DNA of 64,000 bases from Haematococcus lacustris (GCA_030144725.1 JASKMD010000031.1:7942129-8006128); one strand, 5' to 3'; shown: positions 1 to 10,729, counted from the first letter of the stretch. Program-made: numbers and translations. The notes: generated by a model not told the origin, from the sequence alone.

Positions 1-800
1 GGCCACCAGCACAGCTCCAGCGGGTGCCACCTGCTCTCCTGCTAGCCGCCGGCCCGTGGTCCTGATGCCCTGGGACGCGTGCTCATGCGCTGCATCAACG
101 CAGGGCAAGGACGTGGCACCAGGGAGGAGCCCATCGAGCTGTCTGACGACACTGCTGATGAGGCTGACGCAGGTGTGCTGCCTGATCTGGTGCCGGGCTG
201 GCTGCAAGTCGTGCATGATGGCAGCAAGCACAGCCCCATCATGCGGGTTGAAGGCAGCCCACACCACCAGCCCAGGCCCCTGCTGCTGCATACGCGCCGC
301 TACTTTGTTTGGCTCTACAGCCACATGTCATGAATGTCATGACCACTAGGCTGGGTGCATTGTGTTCACAACCCTAGCAGCACCAAAGCTAGCCTACACC
401 AAGTCTGTAAGAGCCACTAAGCACCCGGCACTGGGTGCATGGTGCTTCCTGCTTGTGACACAAGCAGCAGCGGCGCTTCAAAAGTACATAGTAGGGGCCA
501 CCAAGTCCTTCAGGTCAGCTAAGGGCCTATGGTGATGAGCTGCTGGCATCAGCATGCAAGCACGCAGATCACGCATGCATGTGGACATCACCTAGGGTAC
601 GACTGCCTTGTTGCTTGCAGATCATGGCCAAGCCCCTGTTGCCCCTGATGGGGCAGGGCCCGCATCAGCTCCTGGGCCAGCAGCTGCACCTGGCAACCTA
701 GCTGCTGCTGCCGTGGTGGCTACAGCTGGGCCTGGGGTTGACCCACTGCCGCATGTTCCAGAGTGGAGCTAATACCGCATCCCCTGCGGCCTACTGCCCC
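1..800 (+). repeat. Degraded copy of an unclassified dispersed repeat
   Basis: The translation of 79-333 is closely similar to the minus-strand reading frame at 10,730-11,070: both contain the string EEPIELSDDT followed by an acidic stretch and a shared HHQPRPLL segment. Positions about 620-775 match the minus strand of about 10,285-10,440 at the nucleotide level (GATGGGGCAGGGCCC... against a similar string, and a shared GGGTTGACCCACTGCCGCATG). Both blocks occur in the same order, so this is one rearranged or decayed copy in the opposite orientation. A third fragment of the same sequence lies at about 1,265-1,350. No intact gene is visible here. Confidence 0.6.
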
Positions 801-2678
801 TCATTGCTTAGGTACTAGTGCATATGGCTGCTGCCGGACACGTCATGATGCCTAGCTGCTGCCCATGCCGCATGCTGCGCCCGGCAGCTGCTGATTGCTG
901 ACCCTGTTACCCCTGGCTGCCGCCCTTCCGTGCGGCCTGCTGCCCCTCATTGCCTAGGTACTAGTGTATATGGCTGCTGCCGGATGCGTCATGTTGCCCT
1001 AGCTGCCGCCCATGCCTCACCATGCTCAACCCTAGCTGCCCGACCTGCTCGGGCAGACTGCTTCCAACTGCCGTACACCCCCAACAACTGCTCTCGTCAA
1101 TATTGATGGTTTTTGTGCAAATTGCTTCAACAGGATCTGTTATTAGTAATCTGTTGTTATTTGTGATAGCAAATGATTGCGTATGGCAGGGTTATAGCAT
1201 TGCGTGGTTGTAAGTTCCAGGGTGCTGATTGGTTGAGTTCAGTGTAATGAGTGTTTCTTTCTTCCTAATGGGGCAGGGCCTTCATCAGCTCCAGGGCCAG
1301 CAGCTGCACCCGGTGCACCTGGTGCCAGAACCCACTGAGGCCAGGCTCTGCTAGCTAGGAAATGAGGCCGCCTGCTGCGGTGCGATGATGACCGGGAACG
1401 GCTGCAGTGCAGCAGGGACTGACCTGGTGAGGGGCACACACCAGGCCAGACGACTTCTTCAGGTGCATGATCGCACGGTCCCGGGCTACAAAGTTCATGC
1501 AGAGCAGCAAGGGATCAGCAGGCACATCTAGGCCTGGCTGCCAGAGTGGACAGTGGGGATAGTTGATTAAGACAGGGTAGGCAGGCAGGGTGCGGCAGGA
1601 CGGGGCAGACAGGGCGGGCAGGCAAGGGCTTAATGCCAAAACAGGGAGTGGCGGCAGGTCGGGTCAGGGAAGGGACATGTCTAGAGTTGCATTGTACTAG
1701 GGCAGGCAAAACGACTGCTTGGCCTTGCCCACTGGCTGGTACGGCTGCTTATTTTTGTCCACTTGGCCTTCTGCTGGTACATCGATGCTGGCGAGACGCC
1801 CCACGATGATGGTGGTGTGGCTCAATTGTGAGGCAGCAGGTTGGGTGAGCAAGGCAACAACCCAAGGCACAAGTGAGCCACTGTGGCTGACTGCCGCTGC
1901 ACAGACTACTGTACCCTGTCTTGTTGTGCAGCAGCGGCAGTGACAGGCTGCACATGGGATAGCCACACTGGCAGTGAGGGGTGAGTTTGAAATGCAAAGC
2001 GGCATACAGCTTGACCCCGGCAGTGGCATGCAGCACCTCCGAGCATGACCTGGTGCAACAAGTGTGTGTCTAAACCATGACCACAGCGGGCAGCATGTGT
2101 GTGCCATCGCCACTGCCTCAGAGGTGGCGTGTGTGCTGTGCTGCAGCAAGAGGTTGTGCATGGTGGTATTACAAACCACTGCCACAGTGCACCGAAGCCA
2201 GAAGACCAGCAGTTTGATGGAGCTGCGCACTACGGCCCCCAGCAGGTCATGAACCCATGAAAATGCACCCATAAAACTGCACCCATGAACGACTGCCGTT
2301 GAGGTGTACGGTCTCCCCCTCACCCTCACCCTAGCCCCAGCCCTGACCCTAACCCGGCAGCGCTGGCACTTGAAGCGACAGCCAGTGCATCACGCTGCAT
2401 CACAGTGATGCTCGACAGCCAAAGCCAATGACGCAGCGCAACAAGCGCCACATGGGAGGTGACAGCTGCTGGTCAGCTAGAGATGCAACAGTAAAGAAGA
2501 TAGATATAGTACACGCCAGTGAGTGCAGGCAGATGGCCGTAAGTACATGGAAAGGAGGTCAGTGTGACAGATGATGAGCAGGTCAGTGCATGGCACCTTG
2601 GGCGATCATGTCGCCCTGCAGAGCGTATATACAGTGTCCGCTCATTTACATCAAATTGCAAGCTGGGTCAGTGAGCCT
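801..2678. other. Region without a supportable gene
   Basis: Short open frames occur on both strands, the longest being 210 codons on the minus strand at 1,697-2,329. They show no domain, no consistent splice context and a cysteine/histidine-rich composition typical of chance frames in GC-rich repeats. A direct duplication is visible: GGCCTGCTGCCCCTCATTGC occurs near 787 and again near 935, each followed by TAGGTACTAGTG. I see only degraded repeat DNA. Confidence 0.5.
2315..2356. repeat. Degenerate telomere-like CCCTNA/CCCTCA tract
   Basis: The plus strand reads a run of CCCTCAC, CCCTAGC, CCCTGA and CCCTAA units. It resembles interstitial telomere-like sequence, but the units are too irregular to be a functional telomere. 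Confidence 0.4.
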
Positions 2679-2694
2679 AGCCTGGCAGGAAGTG

Positions 2695-3194
2695 NNNNNN
2701 NNNNNNNNNNNNNNNNNNNNNNNNNNNNNNNNNNNNNNNNNNNNNNNNNNNNNNNNNNNNNNNNNNNNNNNNNNNNNNNNNNNNNNNNNNNNNNNNNNNN
2801 NNNNNNNNNNNNNNNNNNNNNNNNNNNNNNNNNNNNNNNNNNNNNNNNNNNNNNNNNNNNNNNNNNNNNNNNNNNNNNNNNNNNNNNNNNNNNNNNNNNN
2901 NNNNNNNNNNNNNNNNNNNNNNNNNNNNNNNNNNNNNNNNNNNNNNNNNNNNNNNNNNNNNNNNNNNNNNNNNNNNNNNNNNNNNNNNNNNNNNNNNNNN
3001 NNNNNNNNNNNNNNNNNNNNNNNNNNNNNNNNNNNNNNNNNNNNNNNNNNNNNNNNNNNNNNNNNNNNNNNNNNNNNNNNNNNNNNNNNNNNNNNNNNNN
3101 NNNNNNNNNNNNNNNNNNNNNNNNNNNNNNNNNNNNNNNNNNNNNNNNNNNNNNNNNNNNNNNNNNNNNNNNNNNNNNNNNNNNNNNNNNNNNN
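2695..3194. other. Assembly gap of exactly 500 N with overlapping flanks
   Basis: The run of N is exactly 500 bases, a conventional placeholder size. The 16 bases before the gap (2,679-2,694, AGCCTGGCAGGAAGTG) are identical to the first 16 bases after it (3,195-3,210). The two contig ends may therefore overlap and the gap may be artificial. Open frames reported across it are meaningless. Confidence 0.95.
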
Positions 3195-3322
3195 AGCCTG
3201 GCAGGAAGTGAGGTAAGTACATGAGCCAAGTAAGTGAGGCTATGCAAAGTGCATGCATGCTCGGCGGCCCAGCCTCCTCCTGCCCCTCCTGGTGGTAAAG
3301 GACTGCAAAAGGGCTATACTAG

Positions 3323-3645
3323 GTGGTAGGGGTTGGGCTTGCAAGCAGCAGTCAGCCTTGGGCATGTAGCAGACAGCAACTCAACCCTCCCAACTCAAGG
3401 TTGCATGCAGCAGCATCTCCAACACCTCCTACCCCTCAGCAGCAGGAGCCAGGATCACAAGGGGCAACCATGATGGGGCATATCGAAGCTGCTGCCACTG
3501 AAGGCCCTCCCTCTCTTGCTCTTCCCCATGCCCCAGCATGTGGCTCTGAGCCCCCTCCTGGTCAGCATGCTGGCAATGGTGAGGGTTTGGCTGTCACAGC
3601 AATGGCATGGTGGCTGCCTGGTGCACAGACTTCACATCATGGCCG
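3323..3645 (+). pseudogene. Fragment of the repeated protein family seen at 7.1-7.7 kb
   Basis: The translation contains TPQQQEPGSQGATMMG and, further on, AQHAGNGEG and [21 protein letters not shown] segments. These match the minus-strand frame at 7,130-7,741 almost residue for residue. The family similarity stops at about 3,640, where the CGGGG array begins, so the array interrupts this copy. The N-terminal half of the family (PPFL...W-PDWPW) is absent. I do not recognise the family. Confidence 0.6.
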
Positions 3646-5155
3646 CGGGGCGGGGCGGGGCGGGGCGGGGCGGGGCGGGGCGGGGCGGGGCGGGGCGGGG
3701 CGGGGCGGGGCGGGGCGGGGCGGGGCGGGGCGGGGCGGGGCGGGGCGGGGCGGGGCGGGGCGGGGCGGGGCGGGGCGGGGCGGGGCGGGGCGGGGCGGGG
3801 CGGGGCGGGGCGGGGCGGGGCGGGGCGGGGCGGGGCGGGGCGGGGCGGGGCGGGGCGGGGCGGGGCGGGGCGGGGCGGGGCGGGGCGGGGCGGGGCGGGG
3901 CGGGGCGGGGCGGGGCGGGGCGGGGCGGGGCGGGGCGGGGCGGGGCGGGGCGGGGCGGGGCGGGGCGGGGCGGGGCGGGGCGGGGCGGGGCGGGGCGGGG
4001 CGGGGCGGGGCGGGGCGGGGCGGGGCGGGGCGGGGCGGGGCGGGGCGGGGCGGGGCGGGGCGGGGCGGGGCGGGGCGGGGCGGGGCGGGGCGGGGCGGGG
4101 CGGGGCGGGGCGGGGCGGGGCGGGGCGGGGCGGGGCGGGGCGGGGCGGGGCGGGGCGGGGCGGGGCGGGGCGGGGCGGGGCGGGGCGGGGCGGGGCGGGG
4201 CGGGGCGGGGCGGGGCGGGGCGGGGCGGGGCGGGGCGGGGCGGGGCGGGGCGGGGCGGGGCGGGGCGGGGCGGGGCGGGGCGGGGCGGGGCGGGGCGGGG
4301 CGGGGCGGGGCGGGGCGGGGCGGGGCGGGGCGGGGCGGGGCGGGGCGGGGCGGGGCGGGGCGGGGCGGGGCGGGGCGGGGCGGGGCGGGGCGGGGCGGGG
4401 CGGGGCGGGGCGGGGCGGGGCGGGGCGGGGCGGGGCGGGGCGGGGCGGGGCGGGGCGGGGCGGGGCGGGGCGGGGCGGGGCGGGGCGGGGCGGGGCGGGG
4501 CGGGGCGGGGCGGGGCGGGGCGGGGCGGGGCGGGGCGGGGCGGGGCGGGGCGGGGCGGGGCGGGGCGGGGCGGGGCGGGGCGGGGCGGGGCGGGGCGGGG
4601 CGGGGCGGGGCGGGGCGGGGCGGGGCGGGGCGGGGCGGGGCGGGGCGGGGCGGGGCGGGGCGGGGCGGGGCGGGGCGGGGCGGGGCGGGGCGGGGCGGGG
4701 CGGGGCGGGGCGGGGCGGGGCGGGGCGGGGCGGGGCGGGGCGGGGCGGGGCGGGGCGGGGCGGGGCGGGGCGGGGCGGGGCGGGGCGGGGCGGGGCGGGG
4801 CGGGGCGGGGCGGGGCGGGGCGGGGCGGGGCGGGGCGGGGCGGGGCGGGGCGGGGCGGGGCGGGGCGGGGCGGGGCGGGGCGGGGCGGGGCGGGGCGGGG
4901 CGGGGCGGGGCGGGGCGGGGCGGGGCGGGGCGGGGCGGGGCGGGGCGGGGCGGGGCGGGGCGGGGCGGGGCGGGGCGGGGCGGGGCGGGGCGGGGCGGGG
5001 CGGGGCGGGGCGGGGCGGGGCGGGGCGGGGCGGGGCGGGGCGGGGCGGGGCGGGGCGGGGCGGGGCGGGGCGGGGCGGGGCGGGGCGGGGCGGGGCGGGG
5101 CGGGGCGGGGCGGGGCGGGGCGGGGCGGGGCGGGGCGGGGCGGGGCGGGGCGGGG
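3646..5155. repeat. Perfect (CGGGG)n microsatellite, about 302 units
   Basis: From 3,646 to 5,155 the plus strand is an uninterrupted repeat of the pentamer CGGGG (1,510 bases). Because five is not a multiple of three, every plus frame reads the same GRGGA repeat and every minus frame the same PRPAP repeat, without stops. The 530-615-codon frames over it are therefore artefacts. The G-rich strand has G4 runs every five bases and should favour G-quadruplex structure. Confidence 0.97.
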
Positions 5156-5200
5156 CGGAGTTTGACTTAGGGAGTTGGGGATCATGCAACATTGTCTTAG

Positions 5201-5330
5201 AGGAGTAAGTAAGTAGCAAGTCGCAAGTAGAGGAGTAGGAGTAGGAGAGGAGTTAGTAAGTAGCAAGTAGCAAGTAGAGGAGGAAGCAAGTAGCAAGTAG
5301 CACGTAGAGGAGTAAGTAAGTAGCAAGTCC
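5201..5330 (+). repeat. Imperfect AGTAAGTAGCA-type tandem repeat
   Basis: The segment is built from AGTAAGTAGCAAGT, AGTAGAGGAGTAGGAG and AGGAGGAAGCAAGT variants repeated head to tail right after the CGGGG array. There is no coding frame of note. Confidence 0.7.
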
Positions 5331-5396
5331 AAATGGTGGGCTCATTGCCACATTGCCTCAATTGTCAGATTCGACTGCTGCTGCCGACGCGCATGC

Positions 5397-5690
5397 TCAT
5401 GTAAGGCAGCCCAAACGACGCGGGCGGTCCCATTGATGTCTGCATGTCACGCAATAATGATGAATAGAATCACTGATATTGATGCTTTGCTGTGCACGGC
5501 TGTTGACTCTATAATAATTGAGATGGTGGGAATGTAGCTATAGCCAGTCAGCCTTTAATTTTCACGAGTGTAGCTGGGTTGCTCACATTCTGGATCATTC
5601 AACGTAATATTCAGCTTAGTGAGTGCAAAGTTACAGCTGTCATACTACCAGGGGGCGGGTTTTTTGGGGGGGAGATGTTTACATAACTAG
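5397..5690 (+). repeat. Left arm of a long diverged inverted repeat
   Basis: This segment matches the reverse complement of about 13,665-13,905. Anchors in order are GCAGCCC..CGACGCGGGCGGTC (5,406-5,429) against the complement of 13,874-13,898, GATGCTTTGCTGTGCACGGC (about 5,479) against the complement of about 13,805-13,826, and the 20-mer at 5,618-5,637 against the complement of 13,696-13,715, which differs by one base. Divergence looks like roughly a fifth of positions, judged by eye. The arms lie about 8.5 kb apart and could be the ends of one large element. Confidence 0.6.
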
Positions 5691-6087
5691 CTCTTCCGGT
5701 TTATTGTACGTATTGAGTCCAGCCGGCAGCTTGAGAGTACTAAACGCAGAACTTTGCTAGGTGGTAGTGACTGTCCTAAAGGTATTGACAGATCTAAGTG
5801 TGTGAGGGAACCGCAGTGGTTGCATCCACGCCTTTCCTGTTCAGTGAAAGCTGTGGCGCGACAGTTGTTGCGTCGCATACCCATGCTTGTTCATAGTAGT
5901 CAGGCTCATGGTTTGGCATTGACAGCTACGTAACATTGAATAAGGTAACGGAGGCTAGCAGCCGCTTCGAGAATGATACACCTAGTTCATGTCGAGCATT
6001 CATACTTCGAAACAGAAAGCTGGAGCTAGGTGGCGAGAGCGAAGGGGCGTGTGTCCTAGGCCAGCTGCGGCTGCTTGCCCTGCATGC
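5691..6087. other. Non-coding stretch inside the inverted-repeat interval
   Basis: This is a less GC-rich stretch with no reading frame above 66 codons and no recognisable repeat. I see nothing functional in it. Confidence 0.4.
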
Positions 6088-6810
6088 CTAGTGGCTAGCA
6101 TTGCTTGATGCTTGCAAGCCCACTACCATGTGCCCTTGTGTAAGGGCTGTCCACACCACCCTCTCCCAGTGCTGCTGCACGCTGGACCAGGGCCAGTCAG
6201 GCGGCTTCCACACCATTGCCAGCTGATGGACCCGCATGGTCCTAATGAGGAAGGGTGGAGGAAGCTGGTGCGGGCTGGAGAGGTCGTCATGAGTGACACA
6301 CACCACAGGGATGACGAAGTCCATGTCCTGCTCCTCCCAGTCACCTGGTGGTATGGGCTGGGCGATGAAGTTGCGGAGGTAGGAACTGCCAGCATCTGAC
6401 AGAGGCTTCAAGGCAAAGTCCCATTCACTTCGGGTGTGCAAGAGGTTCTGACGCACTGCCTCAGCGCGATGCACCCTTTCGCTCACACTTTTGGGCATTG
6501 GCTTAGGGCCAGATGTGTGGCCAGCTTCGCTCAAGGGACAGCCTGTATCTGTAGCATTTGAGGCTTGTCCACCGTCCTGCTGCCCACCAATCGGCGCCAA
6601 GTTGCCAGTGGGACCTCCATCAGAGGCGAGGCAGGGGTTTGGGCAGCTGGCTGGGGTAGCAGGTTGGCTGTGCGGTGATGCGGGGCTGCCAATGCCAGGG
6701 GTGCCTGACACTGCAAGCAATGCTGCCTGCGGCCAGACCATTAACATACAACGGGTAGGGTCAGGTTGAGCATCTGCACTGACATGTGCTGGCATTATCG
6801 CCCTCCACAC
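6088..6810 (-). CDS. Unrecognised family protein, copy A
   Basis: This 240-codon minus-strand frame has a Ser/Pro-rich N-terminal half. Its C-terminal module reads VIPVVCV, then PPPFLI, then VWKPPDWPWSSVQQHWERV and finally GHMVVGLQASS. The same ordered motifs occur at 7,440-7,741 (copy B) and 12,660-12,990 (copy C), so the module is real protein sequence under some past constraint or a recent repeat. The many Trp residues and the hydrophobic PPFL and VVGLQA strands suggest a folded beta-rich domain, but I cannot assign a function. The start codon and splicing are uncertain. The copies lie between the inverted repeats at 5.4 and 13.9 kb, which suggests they belong to a mobile element. Confidence 0.4.
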   Translation of the reverse strand: MWRAIMPAHVSADAQPDPTRCMLMVWPQAALLAVSGTPGIGSPASPHSQPATPASCPNPCLASDGGPTGNLAPIGGQQDGGQASNATDTGCPLSEAGHTSGPKPMPKSVSERVHRAEAVRQNLLHTRSEWDFALKPLSDAGSSYLRNFIAQPIPPGDWEEQDMDFVIPVVCVTHDDLSSPHQLPPPFLIRTMRVHQLAMVWKPPDWPWSSVQQHWERVVWTALTQGHMVVGLQASSNASH

Positions 6811-7129
6811 TTGCCTGGCAAGGTGGCGTTACGGCACCAGGCACAGCGCCACTGCGACGTGGTCCCAAGCTACGGCCTGCTGCCTCCCTCACACCTGAAA
6901 GCACGGCATCAGACAAACATGTTACCTTATGTCCTTCCTTGTGTCCTTCTGTCCCTCTAATACCATGGAAAGCTCCCTTGACAATTCCAAGATTAGAGGG
7001 GACGCATGTTATGAAGGTGCCATGGACAGCTCATGAGGCAGAAGGCCCCAACAGATGAAACGCAAGCAACCTGTTGCTTGATAAGTGCCTCATCAGTTCA
7101 TGAGCATCACCATTTGAGGCACCTAGAGG

Positions 7130-7741
7130 TCAGCGCAAGGGAAAGGCCGGGCAGCCATACTGCTCACCTGCTGGGTTGAATAGAGCTAACACAGGCACAT
7201 GCCCAAGACATTGTGGCACTTGGCAAGCACCCCAAACATGCATGAAGCTGTAGCGATCCAACCACATTGCATGCCGGTGCCAAATCGGACCATGTTGTGA
7301 AGTCTGTGCACCAGGCAGCTGCCATGCCATTGCTGTGACACTGAAGCCCTCACCATTGCCGGCATGCTGAGCAGGAGGGGGCTCAGAGCCACTTGTTGGG
7401 GCAAGGGGCAGAGCAAGAGAGTGAAGACCTTCAGTGGCAGCAGCTGCCATCTGCCCCATCATGGTTGCCCCTTGGGACCCTGGCTCCTGCTGCTGAGGGG
7501 TAGGAGGTTTTGGGGATGCTGCCGCATGCAACCCTGAGCTGGACGGGGTTGGGTTGTTGTCTGCTGCATGGCCAGGGCCGACTGCTGCTTGCAAGCCCAG
7601 CATCAACTCCTGGTGTGGCCCTTTTGCCACCCACTCCACCTTCCCCCAGTGCTGCTGCACGCTCCCCCAGGGCCAGTCAGGAGCTTTCCACACCAGCTCC
7701 CACACTCTGTTGCCAAGGCAGCTGACGAGAAAGGGAGGCAA
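7130..7741 (-). CDS. Unrecognised family protein, copy B
   Basis: This 203-codon frame begins inside the family module (PPFLV, then LVWKAPDWPWGSVQQHWGKV and LMLGLQA). It continues through a Pro/Gln-rich linker (TPQQQEPGSQGATMMG) into a second segment with AMAWQLPGAQTSQHG and WLDRYSFMHVWG. The plus-strand fragment at 3,323-3,645 is a second copy of the linker and the start of that segment. The N-terminal part present in copy A is missing or lies in another exon. No catalytic motif is recognisable and no function is proposed. Confidence 0.4.
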   Translation of the reverse strand: MPPFLVSCLGNRVWELVWKAPDWPWGSVQQHWGKVEWVAKGPHQELMLGLQAAVGPGHAADNNPTPSSSGLHAAASPKPPTPQQQEPGSQGATMMGQMAAAATEGLHSLALPLAPTSGSEPPPAQHAGNGEGFSVTAMAWQLPGAQTSQHGPIWHRHAMWLDRYSFMHVWGACQVPQCLGHVPVLALFNPAGEQYGCPAFPLR

Positions 7742-8012
7742 AGGTCAACGTCAGGAGGTCGCTGGGCAGACCAGCATTCCCGAGGCGAAGAAGCCTGACA
7801 TGTTGGCCAAGAGTGGTATGTGGAAGGAGCTACGAGATTAGGTGGATATGGGCATGACAAGGTTGCCTACGCTGCAGGAGAGGTGGGTGATGCAACATGC
7901 TTGCTATTTGCTAGTAGGTGTGCTACCATCTAGGCTATTGCTAATCTTGACACATGACAATGCAATGCCAACTCTACTCACTTCATCCTAACTTTGCTAT
8001 GTTATTGTGTAG

Positions 8013-9131
8013 GTCCAGCACACTACCAAGCGTGCCAAGCGCATCACCGCCGAGGATTGGGAGCGTGCAAAGCCCCACAAGGACACCCGCAACCCCAAGG
8101 GCTTAGTGACGCGTGTGCTGGTTTTGCTGGGCTACCTTCTCCTTATGCATGGAGCAGACCTCCAAGGGTCTCCTTGTCAGCCATCTCGAGTTCCATCAAG
8201 ACTCCAAGACCAAGCGCACTGTGATGAAGATCAGTGAGCTCGCTTGCAAGAACTACCAAGGTGGCATAACGGACGCCAAGCGGGATCCTACCGCCAAGAT
8301 TCTCCACCCTGCCCATCCCTCGCTCCTCACTGGAGGCACATTTGGCGATGCTGAGGTGTGCCCCGTGGCAGCAGTGCGTCTTCTATTGTCCAAGCTGCCT
8401 CAAGGGTGGACAGGCCATCCATTCCTCCAGCCAGCTCGCCGTGGTGGCCACCCTGCGCCATCTGACGGCATCCATTTTGGCATCCACTCTAATACGGAGT
8501 ACATCAAGGAGGCAACTGGCAGCGCACCTCCCATGCGCTCAAACGCACCAGCACCACGGAGTTGGTCTTGGCAGGCAAGGCACCCACGCTGGTTCAAAAG
8601 ATGGGAGCATGGAAGCAGCTTGACAACATCATCAGCTATGCTGAGCATGACAGCCTAGATACAGCCGATGCCTCAATGGGTCTGCAAGCTGCCATGGGTG
8701 CAGCTACAGTGGAAGCAGTTGCACCGACGCATGTTGCCAGCAGCGTTGCCCGTGACCTTGAGCCTTTTACTCCTGCGAATGTGCCCCGCTCCGTCCCTGC
8801 AGCTCAAGCGAACTCACCCCCACTCCTTACTACCCCTGCAATTGGCGCAGCAGCCCCCCCCTCTTGTGCTTCCGTGACCCCACATACCACCCCAATCCCT
8901 GCTCCCCAGTACCCTTCTGCAACCAATGAGCCCTTGTACCACCCATCTGTGGGCTACTACACGCCATGTACTTGCCAAACCAGTGGCATCTCCATCACTG
9001 CCACTCCCATGGCGCCCTTCTCTTGCCAACCACCTGCAACCCTACCCTTCCCCTACCCCCACATGGCCAGTGCGGCGCCCTACCCCTACCCCCACATGGC
9101 CAGTGTGTCATGTGTGAGGCATGCAGCCTGA
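8013..9131 (+). pseudogene. Tyrosine-recombinase-like gene, frameshifted
   Basis: A splice acceptor (TTGTGTAG at 8,005-8,012) precedes a plus-strand coding segment. It reads VQHTTKRAKR...GLVTRVLVLLGYLLLMHGADLQG, shifts frame near 8,165 to LLVSHLEFHQDSKTKR and later CPVAAVRLLLSKL, then shifts again near 8,515 to TSHALKRTSTTELVLAGKAP and MGAWKQLDNIISYAEHD. The order of a hydrophobic helix, an SKT segment, CPV-A-LR, H-x-x-[KR], G-x-W-K and a terminal Tyr is that of tyrosine recombinases of Crypton/DIRS-type elements. A Pro/Tyr-rich tail with two PYPHMAS repeats ends at 9,131. Two frameshifts make it a pseudogene or poorly sequenced. The family call is by motif order only. Confidence 0.5.
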
Positions 9132-9877
9132 CACAAGCCCTCCTTTGGGCCGTGGCGTTGTGGGATCACAGATGTGCATCTGTTGCTTTGCCTCCCTGCT
9201 GCCCGAGTATGTGTGAGGCCAAGGGATGGCAGCCCAGGGACTCACCCCTGGTGGTGGGTAGCCCAGTCAGGGCAGCTGGTGGCTGCTCCTCAGCTCCCAC
9301 AACCTCCTGGGCAGCTGCTGCCTGGTCTTGGCCTGAAGCTGCATGCAATGATAGAGGGGCAGCTGGGTGAAGAGCCTGTCACCTGCAGTGAACAAGGGTC
9401 ACGACCTGCTGGTGGGGTCTACGCATGCGCCCCTGGCTGTACCCCCTGCTGCTCTGTGTATGCTTTGTCCTCATCCACCACATGCCGCCCAGATGTTGGG
9501 TTCAGCACCGCACCTGGGTTAGCCTCACCGCTGCCCACGCACAGCATGCGGGGCACTAATCCGCCATGCCTCTTTCCAGGGCCGTCTGACACGTCCTGCT
9601 CTGTCCCTTTGCGCTTGCGTGGCTTAACACCAGCTGTGGCTTGTGGACTGCAGCCGGGCTGGTCTGGGGTTGCAGCTGCTCTGCTGCATACTGCGCGCAG
9701 GTCAAGAAGGGAAGTATATGTCAGCAAAGGAGGCAGTCAGCAGGCCTGCAGATGATATGAATTAGTGCAAGGCTTAGAGTGTAAGTACAACAACGCCTTG
9801 GGATGGAGACGAGCACAACAACGCATTCGACAAGCACATGGCAGTGAAGCCCACACTCTCTCGCTTCCTTGAAGCTA
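9132..9877. other. Region without a supportable gene
   Basis: Overlapping short frames occur on both strands (for example 9,174-9,755 plus and 9,419-9,727 minus) without recognisable domains or clear splice sites. It may contain exons of the unrecognised repeat family, but I cannot show it. Confidence 0.4.
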
Positions 9878-10468
9878 TCACTGACCTGGGGTGGTGAAAT
9901 CAGTTTGTGCTGCAGCCTGGAGTAGGGGCCGCACCTCCAGCACCAGCAGGTGGGGCCCACCCTGCTCAGGCCCAGCCCTCTGCGCCTTGAACCGCCCGGT
10001 CAGCTGGAAGTGGCTATTGGTAACCCAGGCATTGAGCTGCCACTTTTTTCCAATCCATCTTCCTCGAGTGCGACGTTTGACCTCATACATCAGGTGCAGG
10101 CTGCCATGGCCATGGTCAGCACCAAGGGCGTGGGGGCTCTCCAATGCCAGGGCCACTAAAATGGGTACAATTGGCCGTGCCTCTAGCTTTAAGCCAAGGT
10201 GCTTGACAACCAGTCTTGGCGCTCGCTCTAAGCATCTTTCACTCAGGTCAGTTCTGGCACCAACGCAGTATGAGCTCCACTCGAGAACATGCGGCAGTGG
10301 GTCAACCCCAGGCCCAGCAGCATCCACCAAAGCAGCAGCAGCCAGACTGCCAGGTTCAGCTGCTGGCCCAGGAGCTGATGAGGGGCCCGCCACATCAGGG
10401 GCAACGGGAGCTTGGCCATGAGCTGCGAGCAACAAGGCAGTTGTGTCCAAGGTGATGTCCAAATGCAT
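9878..10468 (-). CDS. Unrecognised protein of the dispersed repeat
   Basis: This 196-codon minus-strand frame opens with MHLDITLDTTALLL, runs through an Ala/Pro-rich stretch and then reads DPLPHVLEWSSYCVG, RAPRLVVKHLGLKLEARP and RGRWIGKKWQLNAWVTNSHFQLTG. The regular mix of charged and hydrophobic residues in the second half looks protein-like. The first half is repeated, decayed, on the plus strand at about 620-775. No known domain is recognised. Confidence 0.35.
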   Translation of the reverse strand: MHLDITLDTTALLLAAHGQAPVAPDVAGPSSAPGPAAEPGSLAAAALVDAAGPGVDPLPHVLEWSSYCVGARTDLSERCLERAPRLVVKHLGLKLEARPIVPILVALALESPHALGADHGHGSLHLMYEVKRRTRGRWIGKKWQLNAWVTNSHFQLTGRFKAQRAGPEQGGPHLLVLEVRPLLQAAAQTDFTTPGQ

Positions 10469-10729
10469 GTGTGTGCCTATGTGCTACCTAAAGCTGGTGG
10501 CAGGCTGTCTGTGGAGCTGCTGCCACCAACCTCTTGTGGCCATGTGAGTGTGGCGCTAGGTCAGGGCCAGGGACTCACCAGCAGTGCCTGGTGACTCAGG
10601 CAGGGCTCCTGGCAATGGTGCATCAGCTCCTGACATGGGCTCCATCACATCCATGTCCTGGTCATCATCTGCATGCACACAAGGTGGGCAGAGGCAGCGG
10701 AGCCACTCTCTATGACATGGTGCAGGCAT

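Noticed and set aside
1697..2329. 210-codon minus-strand frame as a gene
   Set aside because: Composition is Cys/His/Ser-rich with no domain, splice support or paralogue; probably a chance frame.
3323..5332. Open frames of 530-615 codons with GRGGA or PRPAP repeats on both strands
   Set aside because: A stop-free pentanucleotide array gives long frames in all six readings; the flanks are unrelated repeat sequence.
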